DNA of 64,000 bases from the NCBI RefSeq assembly GCF_028554725.1, contig NC_071669.1, forward strand, positions 4,541,501-4,605,500, in the 5' to 3' direction. This document shows positions 48,189 to 58,958 of the stretch, piece after piece (the first letter of the stretch is position 1; every line of letters begins with the position of its first letter). The position numbers were made by a program, and so were the translations under genes. Under the pieces are notes generated by a model. That model saw nothing but the letters and a program-made list of their open reading frames with translations. It was not told the origin of the DNA and did no database searches. Source of the DNA: Zeugodacus cucurbitae. Taxonomy: Eukaryota > Arthropoda > Insecta > Diptera > Tephritidae.

Positions 48189-48632
48189 TCAGTTTGCGAA
48201 TTCTCTGACGTCCAAAAATACCTTCGCTGCTGCTGCTGTCGTCTTTACGGCGAGCTGAGCAAATTGGTGCTCACACGAATTTTCGACTCCACTTGCTGGC
48301 GCTGGGATTGGGGGATCTTGCTGCATGGCGGCGCTGGCGGCGCTGGCGGTGGGAGAGCGGCGGGCATATTTTTTTCGGGCGCATTGTTGCCAAATTTCCT
48401 GCACATCAACAAAGAGCGACGCGTTGGTGTATGCTTGGTTTGAAGCGCGCTGCCTTGTGTTGGTTGTCATGACGGGAGGCAGGCGCGTTGGAGGCGGTGT
48501 CTTTTCTGTTGTGGTGAAAGGGCTCTTGCGATAGCAGTTTAATGTTGCTGTTGTTGTTGTTGTTATTGCTGCTAAATTGTATACTATCAGGCATTCGCAG
48601 TGCGCTTGCATTTTATTTATTTGCGCTTTCAT
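48189..48632 (-). CDS. Unrecognised 147-residue ORF
   Basis: An ATG (48632-48630) with A at -3 opens a 147-codon frame closed by TGA. The product has a cysteine/hydrophobic N-terminal segment (CECLIVYNLAAI), a threonine-rich run, a proline/threonine stretch (TEKTPPPTRLPP), an alanine/serine-rich part (SPTASAASAAMQQ) and a C-terminal half with ENSCEHQFAQLAVKTTAAA and KVFLDVREF. No known domain or signal peptide is recognised. The alanine/threonine/glutamine bias is typical of fly coding DNA, but also of GC-rich untranslated DNA, and a shorter plus-strand frame overlaps it. There is no neighbouring gene for context. Confidence 0.25.
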   Translation of the reverse strand: MKAQINKMQAHCECLIVYNLAAITTTTTATLNCYRKSPFTTTEKTPPPTRLPPVMTTNTRQRASNQAYTNASLFVDVQEIWQQCARKKYARRSPTASAASAAMQQDPPIPAPASGVENSCEHQFAQLAVKTTAAAAKVFLDVREFAN

Positions 48633-49522
48633 TATTTTTCATGTGTTCTTCTTCGCTACTTTTTAGTTTAATTGTTATACTTTTGGCTTTTGTTTGAAGA
48701 TTTCTTCCTGCTGCGAAATTTTCAAGGTAGTGCATACTTCTTTTTGCTAGAAACAAACGTATCTACATATATATATATATATAATATATATGGGTTCTTA
48801 TGTAGTTAGAAAGGTGCTTCGCGCTTTCACATTGTTTTTGAAATTGTGCCGAAGTGCTGATGTCAAAGTACAATTAAGTAGATACAATATATGCAGAACA
48901 ACAATAGTACGTGACGTTACAACAAATATTTCTATTTTGTCTATTTTGTTTGCCATGCCACATGCCAGTAAGAAAAACAATTGAGATGAGACTATTTACA
49001 GTTAAGAAGAGTAAAGAAGAGTTTTCCATAGCTTTTGACTAGTAGCATTAAGAAGCATATGGATATATTTTGGCGGGACGTCTGCCTTAAAATTGCATTT
49101 ACTTTCCATATATATTATTGGAATTAAGTTCCATTGGTCTTTAATAACAAATTTCATTTCAGTTCTCTAGCCTCTAGCTTTTATTTTAGTAAAGCTTTAT
49201 TATAGGGAATGCCCAGATCAGAGACTTCTTTGACTCTTTCCCCAAATAAACGCGTCGGAATGGAAGCCAGATGTGACCAGTTATCTAACTATATTATCTA
49301 CTATATTGCATTGAGCATTTGGATATCAGTTTTCCAGAACAAAGCTGCATACTGAGCTTTCGAACGTACCCAATATCGTATATTTCAAGAAAGAAAATGT
49401 TTCAAAGAACAGAATTTTTGTATGACCTCGGCGAAGTAAAGATTACATGGTTAACAATTCGTATGGAGGTAGGTAAGAAGTCAATTTGCTAATGGATTTG
49501 CTAATATTATTTTTTTCGAGAC
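48633..49522. other. Non-coding DNA, AT-rich
   Basis: A TA run lies near 48768-48790. Nothing else is recognisable. Confidence 0.35.
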
Positions 49523-49752
49523 GGTATGTACACTTTGTCTTAGTGAGTGGATAATTAGAGCCCAAGAGTCAAATTTAGTGATTTCGAAGTTAGGGGCCCG
49601 GTATGTACGCTTTGTCTTTGTGAGTGGATAATTGTAGTCCAAGTGTCGAATTTAGGGATTTCGAAGTTAGGGGCCCGGTATGTATGCTTTGTCTAAATGA
49701 GTGGATAATTGTAGTCCAAGTGTCGAATTTAGGGATTTCGAAGTAATGGACC
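49523..49752. repeat. 77-bp tandem triplication
   Basis: GGTATGTA starts at 49523, 49600 and 49677, exactly 77 bp apart. Units share CTTTGTCTTAGTGAGTGGAT, AATTGTAGTCCAAGTGTCGA and TTTAGGGATTTCGAAGTTAG. Copies 2 and 3 are nearly identical; copy 1 is older. Confidence 0.92.
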
Positions 49753-49934
49753 TGTCATCATTATAACATAATATTTTCGTTAGTCGAAATGAAGACCATA
49801 AGTAAGATAATAGCAATAAGATTACAGACCTATGTAGATTTTCTCTAAAACATGTCTTGAAAATCGGAAGACGCAAATAAAGTTAGGGTATAAGCTTTGA
49901 GTGCAACAAAAAGATAATAATAAATATTATTTAA

Positions 49935-50673
49935 GGGGTTATATACAGTTAGGATTTTCAAAAAATCGATGTTTTTTTGCGTTTTCTTAATATATATATA
50001 TATATATCTGAGTATACACACACAAAATTTCAAGTCGATCCGACGAATATTTTCGAAGTTATAGACACATTAGTGCAGGCGCGCCGACTACATGTAAAGT
50101 GCTTTCAAAACTTTAAACTCGTTTTTCTCGAAACGGTGTTTTCAAAGTCGGTGAGCAAGATTTCTCCGAAACGGCTGAACCGATCGGTCTAAAATTTTTA
50201 CACAAGCTTCTTAACTATATTTTTTAGTAATTAATCGAAAGATTTCCCCATCCGATGAAAATTTCTTATTTTTATAAACAATTAAAGACCCGAATTTTGA
50301 TCGAAAATCGAACCCTTTGCTTTGAGTAGCCCCCATTTTGTAAAAAAAAAAAACAAAATTGTAGCAAATTCATTCTATCAATCACTAGATTATTTATTAT
50401 ATTAATGAAATTTATTTGGTTTTTGCATTTTAGATGCTCCAGTACAGAGATATCGTGCTCACCGCAAGAGGCCTTTTTTTTGCAGACCTCTGCAAAATTG
50501 GCAATATCAACGTTCCCGATAATTATTTTTGGCAATAAAAAATTTGTGAAGGTTGTCATAATTAAGGTTGTCATAATATACTTGCCAAGTTTCAAATCAA
50601 TAAACCAAATAGTTTGCTTAGAAAACATTCTTGAAAAATGCCTTTTTTCGACATCCTAACTGTATATAACCCC
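49935..50673. mobile_element. TIR element with TTAA-type ends, copy 2
   Basis: Both ends read GGGGTTATATACAGTTAGGA (the right as its complement), and TTAA flanks each side exactly. That is the strongest target duplication in the window. It resembles the element at 8287-8981 in end design and in internal words (CAAGTCGATC, TCGTTTTTCTCGAAACG), but the two are not close copies. A 118-codon minus-strand frame (50628-50272) starts with ATG yet shows no transposase motif, so the element is probably non-autonomous. The TTAA target suggests piggyBac-type transposition; the terminal GGGG is atypical. Confidence 0.8.
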
Positions 50674-50905
50674 TTAAAATAATAACTGTCTCTGATCTCT
50701 AACGCCCACCCGACCTTCTATACATATTTTGACTATATCAAAAATTTATGACCCCTCAAAGGTGATATCGCTTCAGTATGCAACTCTACAATTACAACAG
50801 AGATATTATTTCTTAAAAACTCCTCGTCGAGGAGTTTCCAATTTTCCAAAAGTCCGAAAATCCGGCGACAACATTAATGTAGACGAGTGAATATTTTTTT
50901 TTGTC

Positions 50906-51068
50906 AAAAATTCCCATTATTTTTTGAACATACCTTATATACCATAAGCAGAGGTTTCCGATACCGTATCGATAATTTTTTAAAACTTCTGAAATTAACA
51001 TTTTCTTATAAATCTCTCTTTTCAAAAAAGAAAAAAAAAATCCCGTTATTTTTTGAACACATATCGTA
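50906..51068 (-). mobile_element. Two mariner end fragments in a local duplication
   Basis: AATTCCCATTATTTTTTGAA followed by CATACCTTATA (50909-50939) and TCCCGTTATTTTTTGAACAC followed by ATATCGTA (51041-51068) are both complements of the end of the mariner relic at 10673. Each is followed by related sequence (TTCCGATACCGTAT... / TTTCTGATACCGTAT..., then TTTCTTATAAAT). The end plus its flank was therefore duplicated with a spacing of about 128 bp. Confidence 0.7.
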
Positions 51069-53399
51069 GACAGTATAAAGATATTTCTGATACCGTATAT
51101 ATTTTTAAGACTTTAGGAAATTATTAGTTTCTTATAAATAAATCTTTTGGGAGGTTAATATTGCTGGGAATATTAATAAAATCCTACAGTAGAAATCATA
51201 ATAATAAAGCTTCCAAAGAAGTCTAATACAAATTAAAAGCTTGAAAAATATTTCAAACTTAAAATACCCAAAATAGTGTACATCCAACTACAATTTAAGC
51301 CAACTTCAAATCTTTAGATTTTTAACTCCTACCTCAATTCATACCATTTTATGCTTCCTCAACAGTTACTATTGAATGCTTCCTCTCTAAACGCTTTACA
51401 TATACTAGTTCTAATAACCCATTCCCTGAACACCCTCTCCCAGAATGGCAAGCAATATTCGCGCAACGCCACCAAAACCTCTGGTAACCCCTTCTCTCTG
51501 CACTGTAGTGTTGCTTGGCGCACTCTACAAATTACCTGCCGCTCGCTCGCCTAGACTTCTATGTCAAATACCAGTGAAATAGAAAGTGAAGTCTTTGAAT
51601 CAGTCTAACAAAAAAAAAAATAATAATAAAGAAAAAAAATAAAAAATCGAAAACAAAAATAAAAACAAACACATGTCTAGCAAATCTAAAAACAAATCAA
51701 ACACGAACAAATGTACCGCTACAAAGTTTTGCGCTGAACGCTTTTGCTTGTAGTTATAACAGTGCAGGCGAGCAGCGATGTATGCGCGGAGTTGTGGATG
51801 ATATAGTAGTCGGAGGAATGCAAAAATGGTGAATATGTATATCTACATATTTATGTATATATGTATGAGTGTGTATGTGTGTATGTAAAAATATAGTTGA
51901 GTGTATGAGCATGGATATGCAAAATGGATTACAAATATAAGCGCATCTTTATATGAATACGCACACAGTTAAGCAGTCACATATGTATATGAATGTATGT
52001 GTATGCATATGTGTGTGAAATATCCAGCTATACATGTTACATATATATATATATATATCTATATATCACTTATATGCAAGCTCATACGATTGCATAAAAA
52101 CGACCAAATGATAGATCAAAGGAAATGGGTTTTCATTTAACGCGCGCCTCATATTCCCATATGAACTTTTCTATATATGTATATATGTATGTATGTATAT
52201 ATATATCTATATATATATATATGTATATATACATATGTGTCCATATACGCATTCACCTTGATGCACCTGCATACGCGCTTGCTGAGCGTCACAGCGCCCC
52301 AAAATTGCACTCATTCCCCGACTTGCTGCGCTCCACACTACAAACCGCCGACCTACCCCTCTCCTTCAATCTTCAATCGCTAGTGCTATCAGCTTGCATT
52401 TCAGTCTCTCCAATGTCGTTTGCATTGCCGAAACATTTCGCCAAAGTTAAAAGCAGCAGCCGAGCTGACTTCGTGTGTGTGTGTGTGGAATGGCCGCCAT
52501 AGATAAACATCCACATAAAACAGCAACAACAACAGCGAACTACTTGACATGTGCAGTGAGCGATGGACGACGCGTTGCACCCAAAAAAAAATGTTCAGTT
52601 ATTTTCAGCAAAACGCACACATATACACTCACAAACATTCATAGTTTCATTGCACACACTCACACATAGAGAGTTATATGCATAAAAGTGAAAATTTGCC
52701 TGTATTTCGCAATATATGTGCATATGTATCTATATATGTATATATGTATGTAGTTATGTATATATATATATATATATATATCATGTCATTCGCTATCTGC
52801 CTGTCGTGCTTTATCATTCGTTTCAATTCGTGTATAGCTCGTATGTTCGTTTAGTGCATTCACCCGGGCCACCACCACCTTCGGATGTGGTCAGCCAGCC
52901 CTCTCAGCGGCGTTTGTGGCAACATCAGCGCCATCACCATCGCATTGCAACAGCTGCATAACTCTCAGCATTGTTTGTTGTTTTTATTGCAAATTTTCAT
53001 TTTATTTTTAGTATTTGCGCTGCTGCATTTGTGTGTGTGTGTGTGTGTGTACTTCCATTTTATCGCACATGCCACTCAATCTCACCCATGGCACCTCACC
53101 ACCTTTACGAGGTACTTTTGGCAGCAATGGCACCAAACCCATTCAATTTATTTGCTGGGCGTAAAGTTGTAGTGGGTTCTTTCGAAATCCGGGGGTTTTT
53201 TGAGTGAAATGGTGTATAAATTTGAAATTTCGGTTATACAGAATACGGTCGAGACAAGATAAGATAGATCCGATACAAATGTATGTTCAATATAAAATAT
53301 ATGATGCCTTAATTTCGAGAGGTTTTGGACCCGATCTACATCTTAAAGGTCCTTTATCAAGGATGTATCTTCTATCTTAAAGGTACTTCTAGCTGCTGT
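51069..53399. other. Non-coding DNA; simple repeats and an exon-like patch (52260-53200)
   Basis: TATATGTATGTATGTATATAT runs occur at 52170-52235 and a TA run at 52759-52781. The patch 52260-53200 is GC-richer, with CCACCACCACCTTCGGATGT and GTGTGTGTGTGTGTGTG (53032-53050). Frames of 65-125 codons are simple-sequence products or lack ATG starts. Confidence 0.35.
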
Positions 53400-53800
53400 C
53401 TCTTAGGAAGGTTCATCTCGCCGCAATCATCGGTACTAACTGTTCAATGTCTAATAGTTACACACGCGGAGAGATTAAAGATCGATCCCGACGCAAGTTC
53501 ACAAAGCTGCTTAGAGGAATGATAAGAAAAATAATCGAAGTACTTCCTTCTTCAATGTCCAGCATTCGCCAGACTAAAGTTAAAACACCTCGGTAGGCAC
53601 ACCTTCGACGAATCCAGCGAAGTGACTGGAATCGACATTGGCCGACGTAAGAACTTTTTAATAGAGTCCAAACTCATTGTTGAATCGTGAGGATCTTTCG
53701 ATCGGTTAGGAGTGTTACGGTGCCATAAAGCACCGTTGAAGCTGTCTAAGTGAGATTCTCTGCAGTCGTGTAGATCTACCTCCTAACCTAACCTAACCTT
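53400..53800 (+). pseudogene. LINE 3' end: cysteine/histidine tail and CCTAA-repeat terminus
   Basis: HAERLKIDPDASSQSCLEE (about 53463-53519) is followed, after a frameshift, by YFLLQCPAFARLKLKHLGRH and a tail ending IESKLIVES at a TGA (53688). This is the same C-terminal cysteine/histidine region as in the relic at 44589, from a different family. About 90 bp of 3' untranslated sequence then ends in CCTAACCTAACCTAACC (53783-53799), a plausible LINE 3' microsatellite tail. Everything upstream of the tail domain is missing. It is a 5'-truncated, frameshifted copy. Confidence 0.78.
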
Positions 53801-54002
53801 ATATCGTAAAGAGTTTCTTAGATCGTAGAAATTCTCAACATAATATATATAATCTACAATGTCTTCGAAACTTCACGAAATATAATCTATTATAGAATCT
53901 GTTAAAAAATCCATAATCAAGCTTACATAAGGTTAGTGTCACTCTTTGGGTCAAATGCACGCTCTTACTCTCTCTCTTTCACTCAATGAACTAAATCTTA
54001 GG
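53801..54002. other. AT-rich spacer
   Basis: Contains a CTCTTACTCTCTCTCTTTCA tract near 53964. No gene is seen. Confidence 0.3.
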
Positions 54003-54262
54003 GTTTCAATGATCTATATTTCGAAGTTTATTGGATTGCGTCTGAATATAGTCGTTCTTATGAGATTTTCTATTATTCTATAATACTTCGTGGTTGTGGT
54101 TTTGATGTCAAGGTCAAAGGTCATTAGAAGTGAAGAAGAAGTTTCAATGATCTATATTTCGAAATTTTTTGGATTGCGTCAGAATATAGTCGTTCTTCTG
54201 AGATTTGCTATTATTCTACTTTGTGGTCGTGGTTTTGATGCCAAGGTCAAAGGTCATTAGAA
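54003..54262 (+). promoter_or_regulatory. Tandem duplication carrying two DR1 / FTZ-F1-type nuclear receptor motifs
   Basis: Two copies of a 133-138 bp unit (GTTTCAATGATCTATATTTC at 54003 and 54141). Near its 3' end each contains AGGTCAAAGGTCA (54111-54123 and 54244-54256), a perfect direct repeat of AGGTCA with one-base spacing (DR1), the classic HNF4/RXR-USP-type site. The first half-site is extended to TCAAGGTCA or CCAAGGTCA, which also fits the FTZ-F1/NR5A consensus YCAAGGYCR. Motif identity is direct; use as a binding site is inference. The motif is conserved in both copies despite changes elsewhere. Confidence 0.45.
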
Positions 54263-54496
54263 GTGCGCACATACTGTGGAACACATGAGTTGCATGTAAT
54301 TTACGCATATAACCATATATATATTTATATTTTTGGACCAATTAAGCTTCAAAAATAGGATGGTAGCAATCTTGTCCAACAATTTTTTCTAACCTCAAAA
54401 AGTTAAATCTCATTGAAGTGACTTCGTTTATGAAATTTCGCAATAATTAACCATCTTTTGAAAATAAAGAAGATTAGATCTCAGAAAATTAACATA

Positions 54497-54560
54497 ACCT
54501 AATCTGACTTAACCTAACCTTACTTATTCTAAGTTAACCTAACCTAAAACCTGACCTTAT
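54497..54560. repeat. Degenerate CCTAA/TTAGG-type pentamer tract
   Basis: AACCTAATCTGACTTAACCT followed by further AACCTAACC and AACCTAAAACC words. The complement is TTAGG-like. Most insects have TTAGG telomeres, but Diptera have lost them, and no LINE ORF precedes this tract. It is probably an interstitial microsatellite, perhaps the tail of an eroded LINE. Confidence 0.6.
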
Positions 54561-55229
54561 ATCAAGCAACTTAAACGAACCCACTTATTGGAACTATTTT
54601 CTTTAAATTATATTGAAAATAATAACTTAATTTTATCAACTAGGCTACTTACTTACATTAATTCTCATAATAAAACCAAGCTCCAGTGTTATTTGGATCT
54701 ATATCAGTTAATAAAATTTATAATTTTCTTCCAACTTCATACGAAAACTCGATAATAAAGAACAAAGCTCTCAATTATACCCTTCTAAATTTATTAGAGG
54801 GCCTTCAAATCGTAAAAAGACCCCAGTATGAATCTAAAAACTCTTACCTAAACTGCGTACCACTGTACATCTAGTTGCATTGGCACACCTCCCACACATA
54901 TACATCTATCACAAGCATTTATCGCTGTCGCCACGCCGTTTTATACATCATCACCTCAGCAAATGCAAAGCTCCGCCTTACCATTTACTTTAAATAGCAT
55001 CTACAATCAATGACACTTGCTAAAAGCCGACAAACAAACGTAACAACACCACACGCAACCCACCACACGCGCCGTATTCGCAAACAAATTTTCTTTAATT
55101 TCTTTTGTTTCTGCACGCCAGCAGGTCGTTTTTCTTATCTTTCGCTGTTTTCAATTTTTATTAGTCAATTTGTGTCTGCCGCAGCCAACTGCCGGTTGCA
55201 ATGCGAATAAAACAAAAAAAAAGTTACTC
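54561..55229. other. AT-rich DNA passing into an exon-like island
   Basis: From 55000 the strand is rich in CACCACACGCAACCCACCAC-like leader composition. Acceptor-like words TTTCTGCACGCCAG and TTGTGTCTGCCGCAG end at 55123 and 55186. No ORF begins before 55230. Confidence 0.3.
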
Positions 55230-55396
55230 ATGCGCCCCTGCACACACCGCGAACAACTGCTCTTCTACTTTGGAGGCGCATTGGAAAAGCGCAAAATAAA
55301 CACGCGACGACTTCAGGAGGAGCGCTTATCAAAGTTTTGCTGCTGTTGCTTCGCGCAGTTTGTTTTGCCGCCAACAACAATAACAACACCAAAGAG
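55230..55396 (+). CDS. Candidate first coding exon, about 56 codons, unrecognised
   Basis: An ATG at 55230 opens a frame that stays open to a high-quality splice donor, AAGAG/GTAAGA, at 55397. Without splicing it stops at once (AGG TAA). The product starts MRPCTHREQLLFYFGG and continues with a charged stretch (ALEKRKINTRRLQEERL) and FCCCCFAQF. I recognise no domain. The donor coinciding with the end of the frame is what makes it worth listing; the start context (CTC before ATG) is poor. It lies in a GC-richer island with leader-like composition. A matching acceptor in the same frame was not found in the window. Confidence 0.15.
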
Positions 55397-56025
55397 GTAA
55401 GAAATGTGGAAAGTGAAGAAAATGAACCAAAGCAACGCTGTCTCTTCTAGCGCGCATTGATAGATAACTGGCGCGTTGACTGCAATTGTTGCTAATATTT
55501 TTGTTGTTGTTGTAATTTGTAGAGCTATTGCATGCTTGCTTTGCGTTTATTATTTGCTCGCATTATGTTTTGACGTTTTTAGGATTTTACTTTGACTTTC
55601 ATTGAAGACGTTGGCGGCGACGACGACGAGGCGACATTATAAATACAACAAAAACAATAACAATAACAACAACGTACGACGTTGCCAGTTACGTTGTCTC
55701 TGCCGCGATAAGGTTAGTGGCAACACAACTATTAGCGCCAGCAGCGACGTCGACTGCATAATCAACACTCACACAAAAGTTGAAGATTCCGAGTATAAAC
55801 ATACAAACAGCCGCACTTGCGGACAGCGACAATAAGAAAGCAATGAAAATTCGCAAAATCAAAGAGAAATTAAAACAAAGCACAGCAAAGTGAATTGAAA
55901 ATAAAACTAAATATTAGAAAATGAAAATTAAAAAGGAAAAGGCAGGCGACGGCGAGCAACAACGACAACAACAAAACGAAAAACACAAAAAAGTCAAATT
56001 GTGTTTGAGCATTAGCGACTAAGGC
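55397..56025. other. Exon-like island, trinucleotide-rich
   Basis: GTTGGCGGCGACGACGACGA (55610-55629), CAACAAAAACAATAACAATA and GGCGACGGCGAGCAACAACG occur on the plus strand. No ORF is supported; this could be untranslated exon or regulatory DNA. Confidence 0.35.
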
Positions 56026-56472
56026 ATGTATAAAATCTGCGAGCTTCTCTACACCTCCGCATGGCGCACAACTAGCCCATGTTACTCTAATGAAAATCCA
56101 GACAGCGCCACAGACATTGGCGGTGTTTCCCGCCAAAAGCGCGCACAGCCAACAGCCGAAGAGCAAGCGAAATTTGCAACTATGAAAACTAACAGTGATT
56201 TCCTATATATATTTTCTTCCTCTTTTCCGCTTCTTCTTCTTTTTCTTATTTTCTGCTGCGAGTTAAGGTCGCCGCATGCTGTGAAAGTACGTACGCCATG
56301 GTATGGTAGTTGGCGCGGTCGCTGCTTTCGACGTGGAAGATTTCTGGCATATATAAGGAAATTAAAAATGGGTTATGGTTATGTATGGATGTGTGTGTGT
56401 GTTTGTAGAACTATGTCGGTACATAGTCAACAGAAGTTCATTAGCCTCGAAACTTTGTTGCAATTGTATTAG
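56026..56472 (+). CDS. Unrecognised 148-residue ORF with an internal signal-peptide-like segment
   Basis: An ATG-initiated frame of 148 codons. From residue 53, a second in-frame ATG (56182, A at -3) begins MKTNSDFLYIFSSSFPLLLL and continues FLIFCCELRS, with the shape of a signal peptide. It is followed by a basic, aromatic-rich stretch (TPWYGSWRGRCFRRGRFLAY) with RGR and RR sites of the type cleaved in peptide precursors. No known peptide hormone or domain is recognised. The hydrophobic segment coincides with a TTCTTCCTCTTTTCCGCTTC pyrimidine tract, which could itself be a splice acceptor region rather than coding. It lies in a GC-richer island after a trinucleotide-rich stretch. It could be spurious. 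Confidence 0.22.
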   Translation: MYKICELLYTSAWRTTSPCYSNENPDSATDIGGVSRQKRAQPTAEEQAKFATMKTNSDFLYIFSSSFPLLLLFLIFCCELRSPHAVKVRTPWYGSWRGRCFRRGRFLAYIRKLKMGYGYVWMCVCVCRTMSVHSQQKFISLETLLQLY

Positions 56473-56639
56473 GTATTGGTGTTGCATAGGAAATGCTGGG
56501 AAATTTTTATGCAAGACGATTAGGGTAATAATTAAGCAAGAAATATATTTAAAATATATTTTTTTTTTATAATGATATTAAATTATTTGGAATTCGATTT
56601 TTATTATCATTATTTTGTTTTTATTATTATTTTTTTTTA

Positions 56640-58060
56640 CTCAAAATAGATTTTGTTTATATTGTAAATGGTTTTGAGGTCTAATTTCTGATGAAAAAAA
56701 AATTACTATTTTTTTTTAAATGAATAAATAAATTGAATTTTAAAGTAAATAAATTCTTAAAGTAAATTATTGTTTACGATAATTTTTTTCTAAAAATTAT
56801 AGTTTTGAACAAATTTTCTGAAAACAAAGTTTAAAAACATCCAAGCAGATCTTTAGAAATTATAACCAAATACGTAAATTTTAATTTTTTTTTATGGAAA
56901 TTATTACTAAATTATTATTTATTAATACTATTTTTTAAAAATACTATTTTTTAGGCTATTTTTTTATCTTTTCGACATTATTTTTATCGAAAACAATTAT
57001 ATTTTTTCAAATTTTTTGTCTCAAATTTAACATTAAAATTTAAAAAAATATATATATTTTATTAAAATAATATTTATTAACATTTCTTAAATAAAAACAT
57101 TTTGCCATATAAAAAGGCCATATTTAAAAAAAAAAAAGTTATTTATTATAAATTTATTAAAATTATATCTAATTTCTATTTTCATAAATTTTAGTAAATA
57201 TTATGAGCTTGAAAAAATTTTCTGAAAAAAAAAATAAAAAAAAATTTAAGCTTTAGAAATTGTAACCAAATACGTCAATTTTAAATTTTTTTAATTTTGG
57301 AAATTATTTTTTTTATACTAGTTTGAATATATTATTTTTTAAAACACTATTTTTTGCCCAAATTTTTTCTCTTCTCGACATTATTTTTATCGGAAAAGAT
57401 TATTATATTCTTTCAAAATTTTTATCTTAAAATATCTTATCTTTAAAATTTACAATTTATTAAAATAATATTTAGTAAAACTTTATTAAATAAAAAAAAA
57501 TTGGCATATGAAATTTGACTTCACAAATTATTTACATGTAATTTCCATTTTCACAAATTTTAAAAATAATTATAGGTTTGAAAAATTTTCTTAAAAAAAA
57601 ATTTGGAAAAAATTAAAAAAAAATATAAGCAAACTTTTTTTAAAAAGTTTTATTTTTTAAAATGCTGTTTGGGAAACACTATTTTTTACCGTAATTTTTT
57701 TTATTTTTTCGACATTATTTTTATAAAAAAAAAAAATAATTATATTTATTCAATATTTCTGTCTCAAAATTTAAATTTAAGATTTAAAAAAAAAAATATG
57801 TTTTATAAAAAAATATTTAGCAACACTTTTTTTAATAAAAAAATGTATCATATAAAAAGGTCATATTTTAACAAAGAAAAATTGTTATTTACATATAAAT
57901 TCCATTTTCATAAATTTTAATAAAAATTATGGGTTTGAAAAAAATTTCTGAAAAAAATGTACAAAAAAATTAAAAAAAAAAACTAAGCAGATCTTTAGAA
58001 ATTTTAAACAAATATATTATATAAATTTTAATACAAACATAAAATTTATATAATTTTTAA
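56640..58060. repeat. AT-rich degenerate tandem repeat, about 335-405 bp units, three copies
   Basis: AGATCTTTAGAAATTATAAC or variants occur near 56848, 57252 and 57990. TTCGACATTATTTTTAT occurs at 56971, 57374 and 57708. Between them lie AACCAAATACGTAAATTTTA, TATAAAAAGGCCATATTT and TTTTCATAAATTTTAGTAA in the same order. Unit length varies because of homopolymer indels. It is satellite-like and non-coding. Confidence 0.7.
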
Positions 58061-58958
58061 AATTAGGCAAAGTAAAATATTTTTAGATGGAGATTATCAT
58101 CCCTCTTGCAATTATCGACTGGCGGTAGATAATTATTATTATCGAACTACTGAGCGATTATCGACTGCAGGTTCTAATATAAGTGTCGTTTGCTTAACCA
58201 TCGACTGTGAATGCTTTTCTATCGCTCATTTATCGACAAAAATTTTTCAATCAGTAGAACTATTTGAATTTTTCCAACCAAGTTACTCAATTGAAATATC
58301 AAATATAATAGACTCAATGATATGTTTTAGAACTATTATTAACTATTGGAGTCTATTCTACTGCCAGTCCCAATAGGGGGGTATAGTTTTGGTTTTTTAA
58401 TAAAAATATTTATAAAAGATAAAAAAAAATATTTTTAAAATATTTTCTAAATTTTGCTAATTTTTATATACTGTGAGAATAATATTTATTAATATTATAT
58501 TTTAATTAGTATCAAAAATATAGTGTATTCAAGTACTAATTATTTTCCGAAATTGGAAAATTAAAAAAAAAAAAAATATTTTTTATATACATACGTTTTA
58601 TTTTTCAATTGGAACTCGGATTAAAATAAGTTTAGAAAATATTTGTATAATTTTTCCTTTAAACCAACTCGCATAATTATATTAAATTATTTTATATTTT
58701 TTTTTGTGGAAACCCAACGAGAAATTTTTCACACTTCAATAATTTAATCTTCCAAATAATTTAGGTCCTATCAGCTCTATTATCCATATTAGAAAACAAC
58801 AGCTGGAAACATGATAGAAAGCTACAATATATACAAGCTAAAGGAAGTAGTGTTGTGAAATTCGATACTTTTCTTGGTTTCGTAGTGTGTAGTGTTAGTG
58901 ACCTTAGTGAGTTCATATGATAGAGAGTTATCGCATACGGCTTCTGAATGTAACCCTA
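58061..58958. other. AT-rich DNA without a gene
   Basis: ATTATCGACTG and ATCGACTGCAGG/ATCGACTGTGAA words recur at 58110-58220, perhaps a decayed short repeat. Nothing else was seen. Confidence 0.3.

Noticed and set aside
50272..50628. 118-codon ATG frame inside the TTAA element as a transposase
   Set aside because: No catalytic motif or zinc-binding pattern; the product is AT-driven (I/N/F/K).
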